Assembly (NCBI GenBank): GCA_964430505.1
Contig: CAYSGH010000006.1
Span: 38,833-102,832 of the forward strand
Origin: UBA6176 sp032119375
GTDB taxonomy: Bacteria > Verrucomicrobiota > Verrucomicrobiia > Limisphaerales > UBA9464
Direction of reading: 5' to 3'
Length of the DNA: 64,000 bases
The position numbers and the translations under genes are program-made. The notes below the pieces were generated by a model. It ran no database searches and was not told the origin of the DNA. It worked only from the letters and a program-made list of their open reading frames with translations. Below, one piece after another: positions 43,566 to 52,125 of this stretch (position 1 is the stretch's first letter; every line of letters begins with the position of its first letter).

Positions 43566-44438
43566 CTATGGCCTTGGGGCGGCGTAGCCGTGGCGAAAGG
43601 TGGGGAAGATGGGGTTCCACCCGAGTTCCTCGCGGAGGCGTTGGTTGGAGACGCGCTTGTTGGTGCGTGCGCGGGTGCGGGTTGGGGGCCGTCGTTCCGC
43701 GTCGTTGCCATGTCCCGGCATGGGCAGGCCATGGGCGTCGGCGAGCCATTGGAGGAAGTCGCGCTGACGAACGGGCTCGTCGTCGGTGACGTTGTACACC
43801 CGGCCCGGCTGGCCGGACGTGGCGGCAGCGAGGACGGCGGCGGCGACGTCGTCGCGATGGACCATGTTGAGCCAACGGGAGCCGTCGCCGTCGAGTCGGG
43901 CCTCGCCGCGCCGGAGTTGCTGGAGGGCATGGCCGCGGCCGGGGCCGTAGATGCCGGAGACGCGGAGGAGGACGGCGGGGAAGCCGGAGGACCGACATGC
44001 CGCGAGGAGGACGTGCTCGGCCTCGACGAGGACGCGGGCCGAGTCGGAGCCGGGCTGGGCGGGTGATGCCTCGTCCACCCACGAGCCATCGGATTGGCCG
44101 TACACGCTGGTGCTGCCGACGTGGACGCAGCGCCCAAGGCCGGTCCCTTCGAGATGCGAGACGAGATGGCGCGTGCCGTCGAGATAGACGCGGCGATAGG
44201 CATCGACGCCGCCGCCGGACGACGAGGCGGCGTTGACGACGAGGTCCCAATTCCGGGGCCATGTGGCGACCGAGGTCGGGTCGGACACGTCGCCGGCCAG
44301 CGGCTGGATGTTTTCGGAGGCCAGGGCTTGCAGGCCTTCGGGGGAACGGCGGATGCCTTGGACGTCATGGCCCGCGCGGACGAGGGCTCGCGCAACCTCC
44401 ATTCCGACGTAGCCACAGCCAACAATCAGGACGCGCAT
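43566..44438 (-). CDS. NAD-dependent epimerase/dehydratase family protein (YeeZ-like)
   Basis: 290 residues from ATG 44438. Extended SDR fold: Rossmann loop MRVLIVGCGYVGMEVARALV (GxGxxG), NAASSSGGGVDAYR, then VYLDGTRHLV and the active-site region STSVYGQSDGSWVDEASPA (the Tyr of the SDR YxxxK tyrosine site is replaced by the YGQ context of the YeeZ subgroup). The C-terminus holds LNMVHRDDVAAAVLAA and VYNVTDDEPVRQRDFLQWLA. The substrate is unknown. It starts within the last codons of ogt (13-base overlap), so the two are co-transcribed. Confidence 0.88.
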   Translation of the reverse strand: MRVLIVGCGYVGMEVARALVRAGHDVQGIRRSPEGLQALASENIQPLAGDVSDPTSVATWPRNWDLVVNAASSSGGGVDAYRRVYLDGTRHLVSHLEGTGLGRCVHVGSTSVYGQSDGSWVDEASPAQPGSDSARVLVEAEHVLLAACRSSGFPAVLLRVSGIYGPGRGHALQQLRRGEARLDGDGSRWLNMVHRDDVAAAVLAAATSGQPGRVYNVTDDEPVRQRDFLQWLADAHGLPMPGHGNDAERRPPTRTRARTNKRVSNQRLREELGWNPIFPTFRHGYAAPRP

Positions 44439-44980
44439 GGGGTTGGGGGTGGCGCTCCGTTGCGCTCGAGTTCGAGGAGCCACTGCTTGCGCCAAAGGCC
44501 GGCGCTGAAGCCGCCGAGGTTGCCGCTGGCTTGGATGACCCGATGGCAGGGCACGACGATGGCGACGGGGTTGCGTCCGTTGGCTTGTCCGGCGGCACGG
44601 GAGCCCCCGGGGCTGCCCACGGCTGCGGCGAGCTGTGCGTAGGATTGGGTGGAGCCGTGGGGGATGTGGAGGAGAGCGGTCCAGACGCGTTGCTGGAAGG
44701 GGGTGCCACGGAGCGCCAGCGGGAGGTCGAAGCGACGCAGGCGGCCTTGGAAGTAGCGGTCGAGTTGACGCCGGGCCGCGTCGAGGAGCGGATGGGTCCC
44801 GGGCTCGACGGGGCGGCCCATCCAACGGGCGGCGTCGCGGCGGCCGACGTCGGCATCGGGGCCGGGGTCGTCCAGGAAGCGCAGGAGGCACAGGCCCTCG
44901 TGGGCGACGACGAGCTGCATGAGGCCGAGCGGCCCGGGGACGAGGGCCTCTCGGAGCACATGGGCGGGCGGTGGGCTCAC
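44426..44980 (-). CDS. ogt: methylated-DNA-protein-cysteine methyltransferase Ogt
   Basis: Removes O6-methylguanine/O4-methylthymine adducts by suicide transfer to its cysteine. 184 residues from a GTG at 44980 that overlaps the stop of the release-factor-like gene (GTGA). Active-site PCHRV at 144-148 (Cys145). The family segments FQQRVWTALLHIPHGSTQSY and GGFSAGLWRKQWLLELE are present. The N-terminal ribonuclease-H-like domain is diverged, as usual. The upstream open frame to 45208 overlaps the neighbour and has no family similarity. Confidence 0.93.
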   Translation of the reverse strand: MSPPPAHVLREALVPGPLGLMQLVVAHEGLCLLRFLDDPGPDADVGRRDAARWMGRPVEPGTHPLLDAARRQLDRYFQGRLRRFDLPLALRGTPFQQRVWTALLHIPHGSTQSYAQLAAAVGSPGGSRAAGQANGRNPVAIVVPCHRVIQASGNLGGFSAGLWRKQWLLELERNGAPPPTPCAS

Positions 44981-45378
44981 TCGTCGTGGGAGGGGCGTCG
45001 GCGCGTGGCCTTTTGGGTGGAGCGCCGGGCCTTGCTGCGGAGGATGGATTGCTGGAGGCCGCGAGGGCGTGGGCGGTTGCGACGCCTTTCCAGCTCGGCG
45101 GCGGCGCGGCGGGCGAGGGCCTCCTTGCGGCGTTGATCCTCGATGCGCGCGACGAGGAGGCGGCGTGCCAGGACGCGGTTCTCGCCTTGGTGGCGGGAGA
45201 TGCTGCACTCGACGCGGACGCCGGTGGGCTTGTGGACGAGGACGACGCAGGACGAGACCTTGTTGACGTTCTGGCCGCCCGGGCCCGAGGAGCGCTTGAA
45301 GGATTCCTCGATGTCGGCCTCGTGGATGCCGAGGCGGGCCAGGTGACGCGTGGCGTCCTCGAACGAGTCACCCTTCAT
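44977..45378 (-). CDS. ArfB-like (codon-independent) release factor
   Basis: 133 residues. Contains the peptidyl-tRNA hydrolase loop SSGPGGQNVNKVSS (GGQ at 34-36) followed by VLVHKPTGVRVECSISRHQG, and a basic C-terminal tail (RRNRPRPRGLQQSILRSKAR) that in ArfB inserts into the ribosome entry tunnel. There is no codon-recognition domain, so this is ribosome rescue rather than normal termination. It lies between rho (8 bases upstream) and ogt (overlapping), probably all in one transcript. Confidence 0.9.
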   Translation of the reverse strand: MKGDSFEDATRHLARLGIHEADIEESFKRSSGPGGQNVNKVSSCVVLVHKPTGVRVECSISRHQGENRVLARRLLVARIEDQRRKEALARRAAAELERRRNRPRPRGLQQSILRSKARRSTQKATRRRPSHDE

Positions 45379-45386
45379 GGGACGGG

Positions 45387-47033
45387 CTACCGCCCGGGCT
45401 GGCCGAGGGTGAGGAGGAACATGATGTTGTTGGCGGTCTTCTTGAGCTTGCCGAGGAGGAGCTCCATGGACTCGACGGGCGGGACGGCGGTGAGGGCGCG
45501 GCGGAGGACGGCGATGCGCGCGAACTCGTCCGGGTGATAGAGCAGCTCCTCGCGGCGCGTGCCGGAGCGCTCGATGTTGATGGAGGGGAAGATGCGGCGG
45601 TCCACGAGGGCGCGGTCGAGGTGGATCTCCATGTTCCCGGTGCCCTTGAACTCCTCGAAGATGACCTCGTCCATGCGGGAGCCGGTATCGACGAGGGCGG
45701 TGGCCATGATGGTGAGGGAGCCGCCTTCCTCGATGTTGCGGGCGGCCCCGAAGAAGCGCTTGGGCTTGTGGAGGGCGTTGGCATCGACGCCGCCGGACAG
45801 GATCTTGCCGGAGTGGGGCTGGACGGTGTTGTAGGCGCGGGCGAGGCGGGTGATGGAGTCGAGGAGGATGATGACGTCCTTCTTGTGCTCGACCATGCGG
45901 CGGGCCTTCTCGATGACCATCTCGGCGACCTGGACGTGGCGCTCGGGGGGTTCGTCGAAGGTGGAGGAGACGACCTCGGCGCCGCGGCAGGAGCGTTCCA
46001 TGTCGGTGACCTCCTCGGGGCGCTCGTCGATGAGGAGGATGATGAGGTGGCAGTCGGCGTGGTTGCGGAGGATGGCGTTGGCCAGCTTCTGCATGAGGAC
46101 GGTCTTGCCGGTGCGCGGCGGCGCGACGATGAGGCCGCGGGTGCCCTTGCCGATGGGGCAGACGAGGTCCACCACGCGGGTGCTGAGCTCGTCAGGCCCG
46201 GTTTCGAGGAGGAAGCGTTTCTGGGGGAAGAGCGGGGTGAGGTTCTCGAAGTGGGCCTTTTCCTTGGCGATGTCGGGATCGAGGGACGCGACCTTTTCGA
46301 CGCGCAGGAGGGCATAGAACTTCTCCTTGTCCTTGGGGGGGCGGACCTGGCCCTCGACGTCGTCGCCGGTCTGGAGGTCAAAGCGGCGGATTTGGGAGGG
46401 GGAGACGTAGATGTCCTCCGGGCAGGGGAGGTAGTTGAAGGCGGGGGAGCGAAGGAATCCGAAGCCCTCGGGCATGACCTCGAGGATGCCGCGGGTGTAG
46501 ATGGTGCCACCGGCCTTGAGGTTGCGTTGGACGACCTGGAAGATGATTTCCTGTCGCTTGAGAGTGCCGTAGTTCTCGATGCCGAACTCCCGCGCCACGT
46601 CGCTGAGCCCGAGGATGGGCATGGGCTGGAGCTCGTGGAGGTGGATGGTGCGTCCCTTGATGTCGAGGACGGGCTCGGGCGCCGGAGGGGCGGGGGTATC
46701 CTCGTTGGGGTTTTCCATCGGCTCGCGCGGGCGCGGGACAGACTTGAGGACGAGGGGTTCGTCCTCGTCGGGCGCGGCGACGGGCGCATCTGCGAGGACG
46801 GGCTCGATGATGGCAGGGGCTGGGGCAGGGGCTGGGGCCGGGGCCGGGGCCGGGGCGGCGGGAGGCTGGGGCTTGGCGACGCCCGGACGGGTCTTGGGTT
46901 CGGGGACGCGAGCGAGCGCGGGCTCCGGGAGCGCGGGCGCGGGTGTGGGCTCTGGCTCGGGGGCGGGCGCGGCCTTGCTGCGTGTCGTGCGCGGCTTGCG
47001 CGGCGCTGAAGGATCTTTCGGGGGACGTGGCAT
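45387..47033 (-). CDS. rho: transcription termination factor Rho
   Basis: Hexameric RNA helicase that ends untranslated transcripts. 548 residues from ATG 47033. The first about 110 residues are a low-complexity Ala/Pro-rich arm (APAPEPEPTPAPALPEPA), which is an insertion not present in short Rho forms but common in high-GC phyla. Then come the cold-shock/Rho N domain (KGRTIHLHELQPMPILGLSD), the Walker A (APPRTGKTVLMQ, about 303-314), the Walker B (LIDERPEEVTDM) and the Q/R-loop region GGVDANALHKPKRFFGAARN. The open frame continues upstream to 47486 through the glnD leader, which is not part of Rho. Confidence 0.96.
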   Translation of the reverse strand: MPRPPKDPSAPRKPRTTRSKAAPAPEPEPTPAPALPEPALARVPEPKTRPGVAKPQPPAAPAPAPAPAPAPAPAIIEPVLADAPVAAPDEDEPLVLKSVPRPREPMENPNEDTPAPPAPEPVLDIKGRTIHLHELQPMPILGLSDVAREFGIENYGTLKRQEIIFQVVQRNLKAGGTIYTRGILEVMPEGFGFLRSPAFNYLPCPEDIYVSPSQIRRFDLQTGDDVEGQVRPPKDKEKFYALLRVEKVASLDPDIAKEKAHFENLTPLFPQKRFLLETGPDELSTRVVDLVCPIGKGTRGLIVAPPRTGKTVLMQKLANAILRNHADCHLIILLIDERPEEVTDMERSCRGAEVVSSTFDEPPERHVQVAEMVIEKARRMVEHKKDVIILLDSITRLARAYNTVQPHSGKILSGGVDANALHKPKRFFGAARNIEEGGSLTIMATALVDTGSRMDEVIFEEFKGTGNMEIHLDRALVDRRIFPSINIERSGTRREELLYHPDEFARIAVLRRALTAVPPVESMELLLGKLKKTANNIMFLLTLGQPGR

Positions 47034-47311
47034 GAATCGGAGGAAAAATGTGTGTCGTCGCCGGTGGACGTTCATCCCGGACGCGGCCCGCACGAGGAAT
47101 CTTCGATGGAAAAGCCCGAGGATTTCCGCGGTGGGAGTGAACGGGAAGCCAGAAGCGTGCCGGGTAGGCCGACTTGTTGGCGACGTGGAAGAAGATGAAG
47201 AGGGCGTGCCTGCGTGCAAACGGATTTTTGGGTCGTGCACGCGGCCGTGGGGAGGATGGGCGGGCAACCTGTGGCTTCCACGAGGGTGGGTTGTGGGCAA
47301 GACTGAGGGGG
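47034..47311. promoter_or_regulatory. divergent rho/glnD intergenic region
   Basis: 278 bases that must hold promoters for both genes. It contains an unusually A-rich run for this genome (GGAGGAAAAATGTGTG just outside the rho start), which may be the rho ribosome-binding/leader region on the other strand. No operator or consensus promoter could be assigned. Confidence 0.35.
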
Positions 47312-50044
47312 TTGAACGCGCTGCGAAGCAAAATTGAGGCGGATGCCCGTCATCGCCTGGTGCTGCCGCCGTTGAGTCGTCCGCAGGACGAGCTGCCGCG
47401 GTATCGCCAGTACATGAAGGCCGAGTCGCTTCGCCTGCGCATGCATCACCGGGCGGGGTCGGGTGGGCTGGAGGTATGCCGTGCACGGTCGTGGGTGGTG
47501 GACTTGCTGCTGACGCACCTGTGGGAGGCGGCGCAGCGGCTGGTTCCGGTGGTGAAGGGAAGCCCCCGGATGGCCTTGGTGGCGTTCGGGGGGTATGGGC
47601 GTGGGGAGCTGTGCCCGATGTCGGACGTGGACGTGATGTTCCTGCATGACGGCACGGCGGGGCGGGGCGGGAAGGCGGGGAAGCAGTTGGCGGAATGGGT
47701 GGAGCTGGTGCTGTACCCGATGTGGGACCTTGGGTTCAAGATCGGGCATGCGTCGCGGACGCCGGAGGAATGCGTGGAGGTGGCGAATGGCGACATGCAA
47801 TCCAAGACGTCGTTGCTGGAGGCGCGATGGGTGGCGGGCGACGAGAGGTTGTTCCGGCAGTTCGAGGTGACGTTCCATGCCGAGTGCGTGAAGGGGCACG
47901 CGGGGGAGTACATTGGGCAGCGGCTGGAGGACCAGAGGTTGCGGCGGCTGAAGAACGGGGGCTCGCCGGCGTTGCAGGAGCCGAACATCAAGACCGGGGT
48001 GGGGGGCCTGCGGGACTTCCAGAACCTGCTTTGGATGGCGTACTTCCAGGAGGGCACGCGCACGCTGAAGGACCTGCAGGACCGGGACTTCATGGTGGCG
48101 TCCGAGCGGCGGCAACTGGAGGCCGCGTATGACTTCCTGCTGCGGACGCGTACCGAGCTGCACGAGGTGGCGGGGCGGCCCCTCGACGTGCTGGCGGCGA
48201 ACGTCAAGCCCGCCGTGGCGTCGGGGCTTGGGTACGAGGAGCGGTCGCCGCGGCTTCGGGTGGAGCGGTTCATGCGCGACTACTACACCCATGCGCGGAA
48301 CATCTACCTGATCACGCGGACGCTGGAGCAGCGGCTGGCGTTGGTGCCGCGCAAGGGGGTGCGGCGGCGTGGCGGGCGGCCCACGGGGCCGGTGTTCGAC
48401 GGGTTCCGCGTCGTGGACGGCCAGTTGTGGCCCACGAGCCGGTCCGTGCTGCGGGAGGATCCGCGGCGGTTCCTGCGGGCGTTCCTGCATTGCCAGCAGC
48501 GGGGCCTTGCGTTGCACCCGGACCTGGCCCAGTTGATGCGCCAGCAGGTGGAACTGGTGGACCGCCGCTTCCTCTCGGACCGCCACAACCACGTCGTCTT
48601 CCTCGAGATCCTGAGCCACCGGGGCAACGTGGCGCCGCACGTCCGGGCGATGCACGAGGTGGGGTTCCTCGGCAAGTTCATGCCCGAGTTCGGACGCCTC
48701 ACGAACCTGGTCCAGCATGAGTTCTACCACCAGTACGCCGTGGACGAGCACACGCTGACGTGCCTGGAGAAGCTGGACGCCGTGTGGAGCGCGTCGTCGG
48801 CCCCCGCGAACCACTACACGCCCCTGCTGCGGTCCCTGGAGCGGCCCTTCATCCTGTACCTCGCGCTCTTGCTGCATGACGCCGGCAAGGCGCTCGACGG
48901 GGCGCGCCATGAGATCATCGGCGGAAGGCTCGCCGAGTCCGTCTCGCGACGCCTCAAGCTCGACCCCGCCGCCGCCGACGCCATCCGGCGGACGATCGAG
49001 CTGCACCTGTTGATGGTGCAGGTTTCGCAGCGGCGCGACCTGGACGACCCGGTGGTCATCGGAGGCTTTGCGCGCGAGGTGGGCAGCGCGGAGAACCTTG
49101 CGATGCTGACGCTGCACACGTTTGCGGATTCCACGGGGACGTCCGACACGCTGTGGACGGGGTTCAAGGATGCGTTGCTATGGACGCTGCATCACCGGGC
49201 GATGGCCGTGCTCCAGGGCGGGCAGGAGTTTGAGGAGGCGCGTCGCGCGGCGCTGGGCAGGCTCCGCGACGACGTGCGGGCGTCGCTTCCCAAGACCTTC
49301 GCGCCGGACGAGATCGACGCGCACTTCGATGGGCTGCCCCAGCGGTACTTCCACATCCACACGGTGCGGGACATCGCGCGGGACCTGACGTTGGCGCACC
49401 AGTTCATGCACTTGCAGCTCACGGAGGACGAGCGGTCGCTGGAGCCGGTGGTGGCATGGGTGGACGACCCGGACCGGGGCTACACGGCCGTCCACGTGTG
49501 CACGTGGGACCGCGCGGGGCTGTTCTCCAAGGTCGCGGGCTCGTTGACGGCCGCCGGGCTCAACATCTTTGGGGCGCAGGTGTTCACGAGGCAGGATGGC
49601 ATCGTACTCGACACGTTCTATGTGGCGGAGACGCGGACGGGCGCGATGCCCAGCCCGGAGCCGAGGCAACGGTTTGAACGAATCCTGCTCCAGGTGCTCA
49701 CCGGCAAGTCGGACCTCGCCCGGTTGGTCGCGCAGGCCTCGCGCGTCGCGACGTTGCACCACCTGGAGGGCGACCGCATCACGCCCCGCGTGCGGGTGTC
49801 GAACGACGTGGCCGAGCAGGCGACGGTGGTGGACCTGGAGGTGGAGGACAGGCCGGGTTTGCTGCACGTGGTGTCGCAGAAGATCTACGAGCTGGGGCTT
49901 TCGATCCTGTTTGCCCGCATCCTGACCGAGAAGGGGGCGGCGCTGGACACGTTCTACGTCACGGACGTCCATGGCGCGAAGGTGACGGACGCGGGCCGGC
50001 TGGCGTTCATCGAGGCGACCCTGAAGGGCGTGCTTGCCGGGTAG
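47312..50044 (+). CDS. glnD: [protein-PII] uridylyltransferase/uridylyl-removing enzyme GlnD
   Basis: Senses glutamine and (de)uridylylates PII, the nitrogen-status switch. About 910 residues from a TTG at 47312, a start which is uncertain: GAGGGG lies immediately before it, and in-frame ATGs lie at 47195 and 47414. The nucleotidyltransferase site is GGYGRGELCPMSDVDVMFLH (about 93-112). The linker contains LKTGVGGLRDFQ-type sequence (KTGVGGLRDFQNLLWM). The HD phosphohydrolase domain is at about 517-530 (LLLHDAGKALDGARHE). Two ACT domains close the protein (CTWDRAGLFSKVAGSLTAAG near 727, DRPGLLHVVSQKIYELGLSI near 845). Immediately followed by a dus gene. Confidence 0.94.
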   Translation: MNALRSKIEADARHRLVLPPLSRPQDELPRYRQYMKAESLRLRMHHRAGSGGLEVCRARSWVVDLLLTHLWEAAQRLVPVVKGSPRMALVAFGGYGRGELCPMSDVDVMFLHDGTAGRGGKAGKQLAEWVELVLYPMWDLGFKIGHASRTPEECVEVANGDMQSKTSLLEARWVAGDERLFRQFEVTFHAECVKGHAGEYIGQRLEDQRLRRLKNGGSPALQEPNIKTGVGGLRDFQNLLWMAYFQEGTRTLKDLQDRDFMVASERRQLEAAYDFLLRTRTELHEVAGRPLDVLAANVKPAVASGLGYEERSPRLRVERFMRDYYTHARNIYLITRTLEQRLALVPRKGVRRRGGRPTGPVFDGFRVVDGQLWPTSRSVLREDPRRFLRAFLHCQQRGLALHPDLAQLMRQQVELVDRRFLSDRHNHVVFLEILSHRGNVAPHVRAMHEVGFLGKFMPEFGRLTNLVQHEFYHQYAVDEHTLTCLEKLDAVWSASSAPANHYTPLLRSLERPFILYLALLLHDAGKALDGARHEIIGGRLAESVSRRLKLDPAAADAIRRTIELHLLMVQVSQRRDLDDPVVIGGFAREVGSAENLAMLTLHTFADSTGTSDTLWTGFKDALLWTLHHRAMAVLQGGQEFEEARRAALGRLRDDVRASLPKTFAPDEIDAHFDGLPQRYFHIHTVRDIARDLTLAHQFMHLQLTEDERSLEPVVAWVDDPDRGYTAVHVCTWDRAGLFSKVAGSLTAAGLNIFGAQVFTRQDGIVLDTFYVAETRTGAMPSPEPRQRFERILLQVLTGKSDLARLVAQASRVATLHHLEGDRITPRVRVSNDVAEQATVVDLEVEDRPGLLHVVSQKIYELGLSILFARILTEKGAALDTFYVTDVHGAKVTDAGRLAFIEATLKGVLAG

Positions 50045-50068
50045 GTGTTCATGCAAGGGACGGCCACG

Positions 50069-51115
50069 ATGAGCACCGGGCCGGCAGGCGACGCGGTGGC
50101 GGACCTGGACCGGCTCTTGGCGGGGCCGGACCCCGTGCTGGCACTGGCGCCGATGCAGGACATCACGGACCTGCCCTTCTGGCGCATCCTGGCGCGTCAT
50201 GGCGGCCCGGACGTCTATTGGACCGAGTACACGCGCGTGCACGCGACCAGCTCGCTGGAGCGGTCGGTCGTGGAGGCGGTGGTGCACAACCCGACGGGCC
50301 GGCCGGCGATTGCCCAGCTCATCGGGAACGACCCGGCGGCGCTGGCGAAGGCCGCGCGCGAGCTCCAGCGGCTCCCCGTGGCGGCCATCGACCTCAACCT
50401 CGGGTGCCCGGCGCCCGTCGTGTATCGCAAGTGCGCCGGCGGCGGGCTTCTCCGCGAGCCGCGACGCATCGACGCCATCCTCGGGGCGTTGCGCGACGCC
50501 ATTCACCGCGTCCGGTTCACGGTAAAGACGCGGATTGGGTTCGAGGATGCTTCCGGCTGGGACGAGCTGCTGGGCGTGTTCGGGCGCCATTCCATCGACC
50601 TCCTCACCGTGCACGGGCGCACGGTGGCGGACATGTACCGGACGGAGGTGCGGTACGACTTCATCCGTGCGGCGGTGGAGCGGATGCGATGCCCGGTGCT
50701 GGCGAACGGGAACGTGGGTTCGCCGGGGCGGGCGGTGGAGGTGCTGGCGGCGACGGGTGCGCGGGGCCTGATGATCGGCCGAGGCTGCATCCGAAACCCG
50801 TGGTTGTTTGGCCAGGTCCGGGACCTTCGGGCCGGGCGGGCGCCGCGATTGCCGACGGGCCGGGAGGTGCTGGCGTATGTCATGTCGTTGTACGAGGAGA
50901 CGGCCCCGCACGAGGGGTTCCGCGAGCGGCTGCAGGTGGAGAAGATGAAGAAGTACATGAACTTCGTGGGCGAGGGCATGGAGCCGGCCGCGCCCTTCCT
51001 GCACCGGATCCGCCGCGTGGAGACGCGGGCGGACTTCCTGGCCGCGTGCCGGGATTATCTGGAGCACGACCGCCCGATGCGCCTGGAGCCGTTGCCCCTG
51101 AAAGTTGGTCCTTGA
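50069..51115 (+). CDS. tRNA-dihydrouridine synthase
   Basis: Flavin enzyme reducing uridine to dihydrouridine in tRNA D-loops. 348 residues from ATG 50069, chosen because AAGGGA lies 8 bases upstream; ATG 50051 is also possible and the glnD stop is only 25 bases away. TIM-barrel features: ALAPMQDITDLPFWRIL, NLGCPAPVVYRKCAGGGLLR (the Cys that protonates uridine), TVKTRIGF, TVHGRT, PVLANGNVGSPGRAVE and GLMIGRGCIRNPWLFGQV. Which Dus subfamily it belongs to is not clear. Likely cotranscribed with glnD. Confidence 0.9.
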   Translation: MSTGPAGDAVADLDRLLAGPDPVLALAPMQDITDLPFWRILARHGGPDVYWTEYTRVHATSSLERSVVEAVVHNPTGRPAIAQLIGNDPAALAKAARELQRLPVAAIDLNLGCPAPVVYRKCAGGGLLREPRRIDAILGALRDAIHRVRFTVKTRIGFEDASGWDELLGVFGRHSIDLLTVHGRTVADMYRTEVRYDFIRAAVERMRCPVLANGNVGSPGRAVEVLAATGARGLMIGRGCIRNPWLFGQVRDLRAGRAPRLPTGREVLAYVMSLYEETAPHEGFRERLQVEKMKKYMNFVGEGMEPAAPFLHRIRRVETRADFLAACRDYLEHDRPMRLEPLPLKVGP

Positions 51116-51147
51116 AAGACGGGGCGGGTCGGGGGGATGAAGATGAC

Positions 51148-51882
51148 GTGAAATCCCCGACTGGAGTCCGCGCGTTCACGCTCATCGAGCTGCTGGTCGT
51201 CATCGCCATCATTGCCATCCTTGCGGGGATGTTGCTGCCGTCGCTGGCGAAGGCCCGCGCGAAGGCGCACGAGACGTACTGCCTCAACAGCCAGAAGCAG
51301 ATCGGCCTCTCCGTCGCGGTGTACAGCGGCGACTTTTCCGACCGGCTGCCCCTGGTGCGCAACTGGGGCCGTGCCTGGGGTGGCGACCACGCGCTGCGAA
51401 CGGACAACGTCTGGCTGCCGGAGATCCTCGAGAAGTACCTCACCCGCAATTCCAACAAGCCGACCAACTACACCAGCAAGGTCTCGTCCATGCCCAAGCC
51501 CGGGATCTTCTCCTGCCCGTCCGGCCTCAAGGCCAAGGACCCGGCCGTGGGCATGCTCAACAACTTCCTGCGCGACAACGACCACGTCACCTACATCTGG
51601 AACCACATCTACCTGCGCAAGGATGGAGGCTACGAGACCCAACGCCCCGTCTCGGGCCGTCGTGATGGCGACATCGCCAGCCCGTCCCGCGCCGTCCTCC
51701 TGTGGGAAATCCCCTATTGGACTTGGAACAAGTCCGCCCATGGCACGCGCCTGAACCTCATCTTTGCGGACAACCACGCCGCGCCCGAGAAGCGCCAGCC
51801 GGACGAGTACGACTGGTGGGCCTTCCACAGCCGCCGGGGGTGGGAGGACAACGACCTCACGGGCAAGACCTTCAAGCAGTAG
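51148..51882 (+). CDS. prepilin-like N-terminal cleavage/methylation domain protein
   Basis: 244 residues from GTG 51148, with GGGGGGA 10 bases upstream. The leader VKSPTGVRA precedes FTLIELLVVIAIIAILAGML; the -1 residue is Ala. LPSLAKARAKAHETYCLNSQ and the later SPSRAVLLWEIPYWTWNKS and LIFADNHAA segments mark it as the same PVC pseudopilin-like family as the protein at 32949. Function unknown; membership suggests surface or secretion-linked filaments. It overlaps no dus sequence and starts 32 bases after it. Confidence 0.85.
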   Translation: MKSPTGVRAFTLIELLVVIAIIAILAGMLLPSLAKARAKAHETYCLNSQKQIGLSVAVYSGDFSDRLPLVRNWGRAWGGDHALRTDNVWLPEILEKYLTRNSNKPTNYTSKVSSMPKPGIFSCPSGLKAKDPAVGMLNNFLRDNDHVTYIWNHIYLRKDGGYETQRPVSGRRDGDIASPSRAVLLWEIPYWTWNKSAHGTRLNLIFADNHAAPEKRQPDEYDWWAFHSRRGWEDNDLTGKTFKQ

Positions 51883-52125
51883 GCGGGGGCCAGCCTTGCG
51901 TCGGCGTGTCCTTCCCAGGCAAGCCGCGCATGGGGACCTCGTCCATTCCCAACGTTGCGAACGTCTCGCCGGCTGGAGCCGGGACTCCATGCGGCGATCC
52001 GTCGCACCTTCGCTGAAGGGCGCGCCTCGAAGGCCAGGCGCAGGCCCTGCGACCCGATTCGGGATGCGCGGCGGTGCAAACTCCCGCGTGGACGCCGGCC
52101 GTGTTCCACGGTCAAGCTTCCCCTC
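51883..52125. other. intergenic region before the DUF1501 gene
   Basis: 243 bases. The frame of the DUF1501 gene is open back to 51955 here, but shows no signal peptide or family similarity. I see no terminator, hairpin or repeat. Confidence 0.5.

Noticed and set aside
47034..47486. Longer Rho N-terminus from 47486
   Set aside because: It would overlap the divergent glnD region; the sequence lacks Rho similarity, and ATG 47033 with an Ala/Pro arm is credible.
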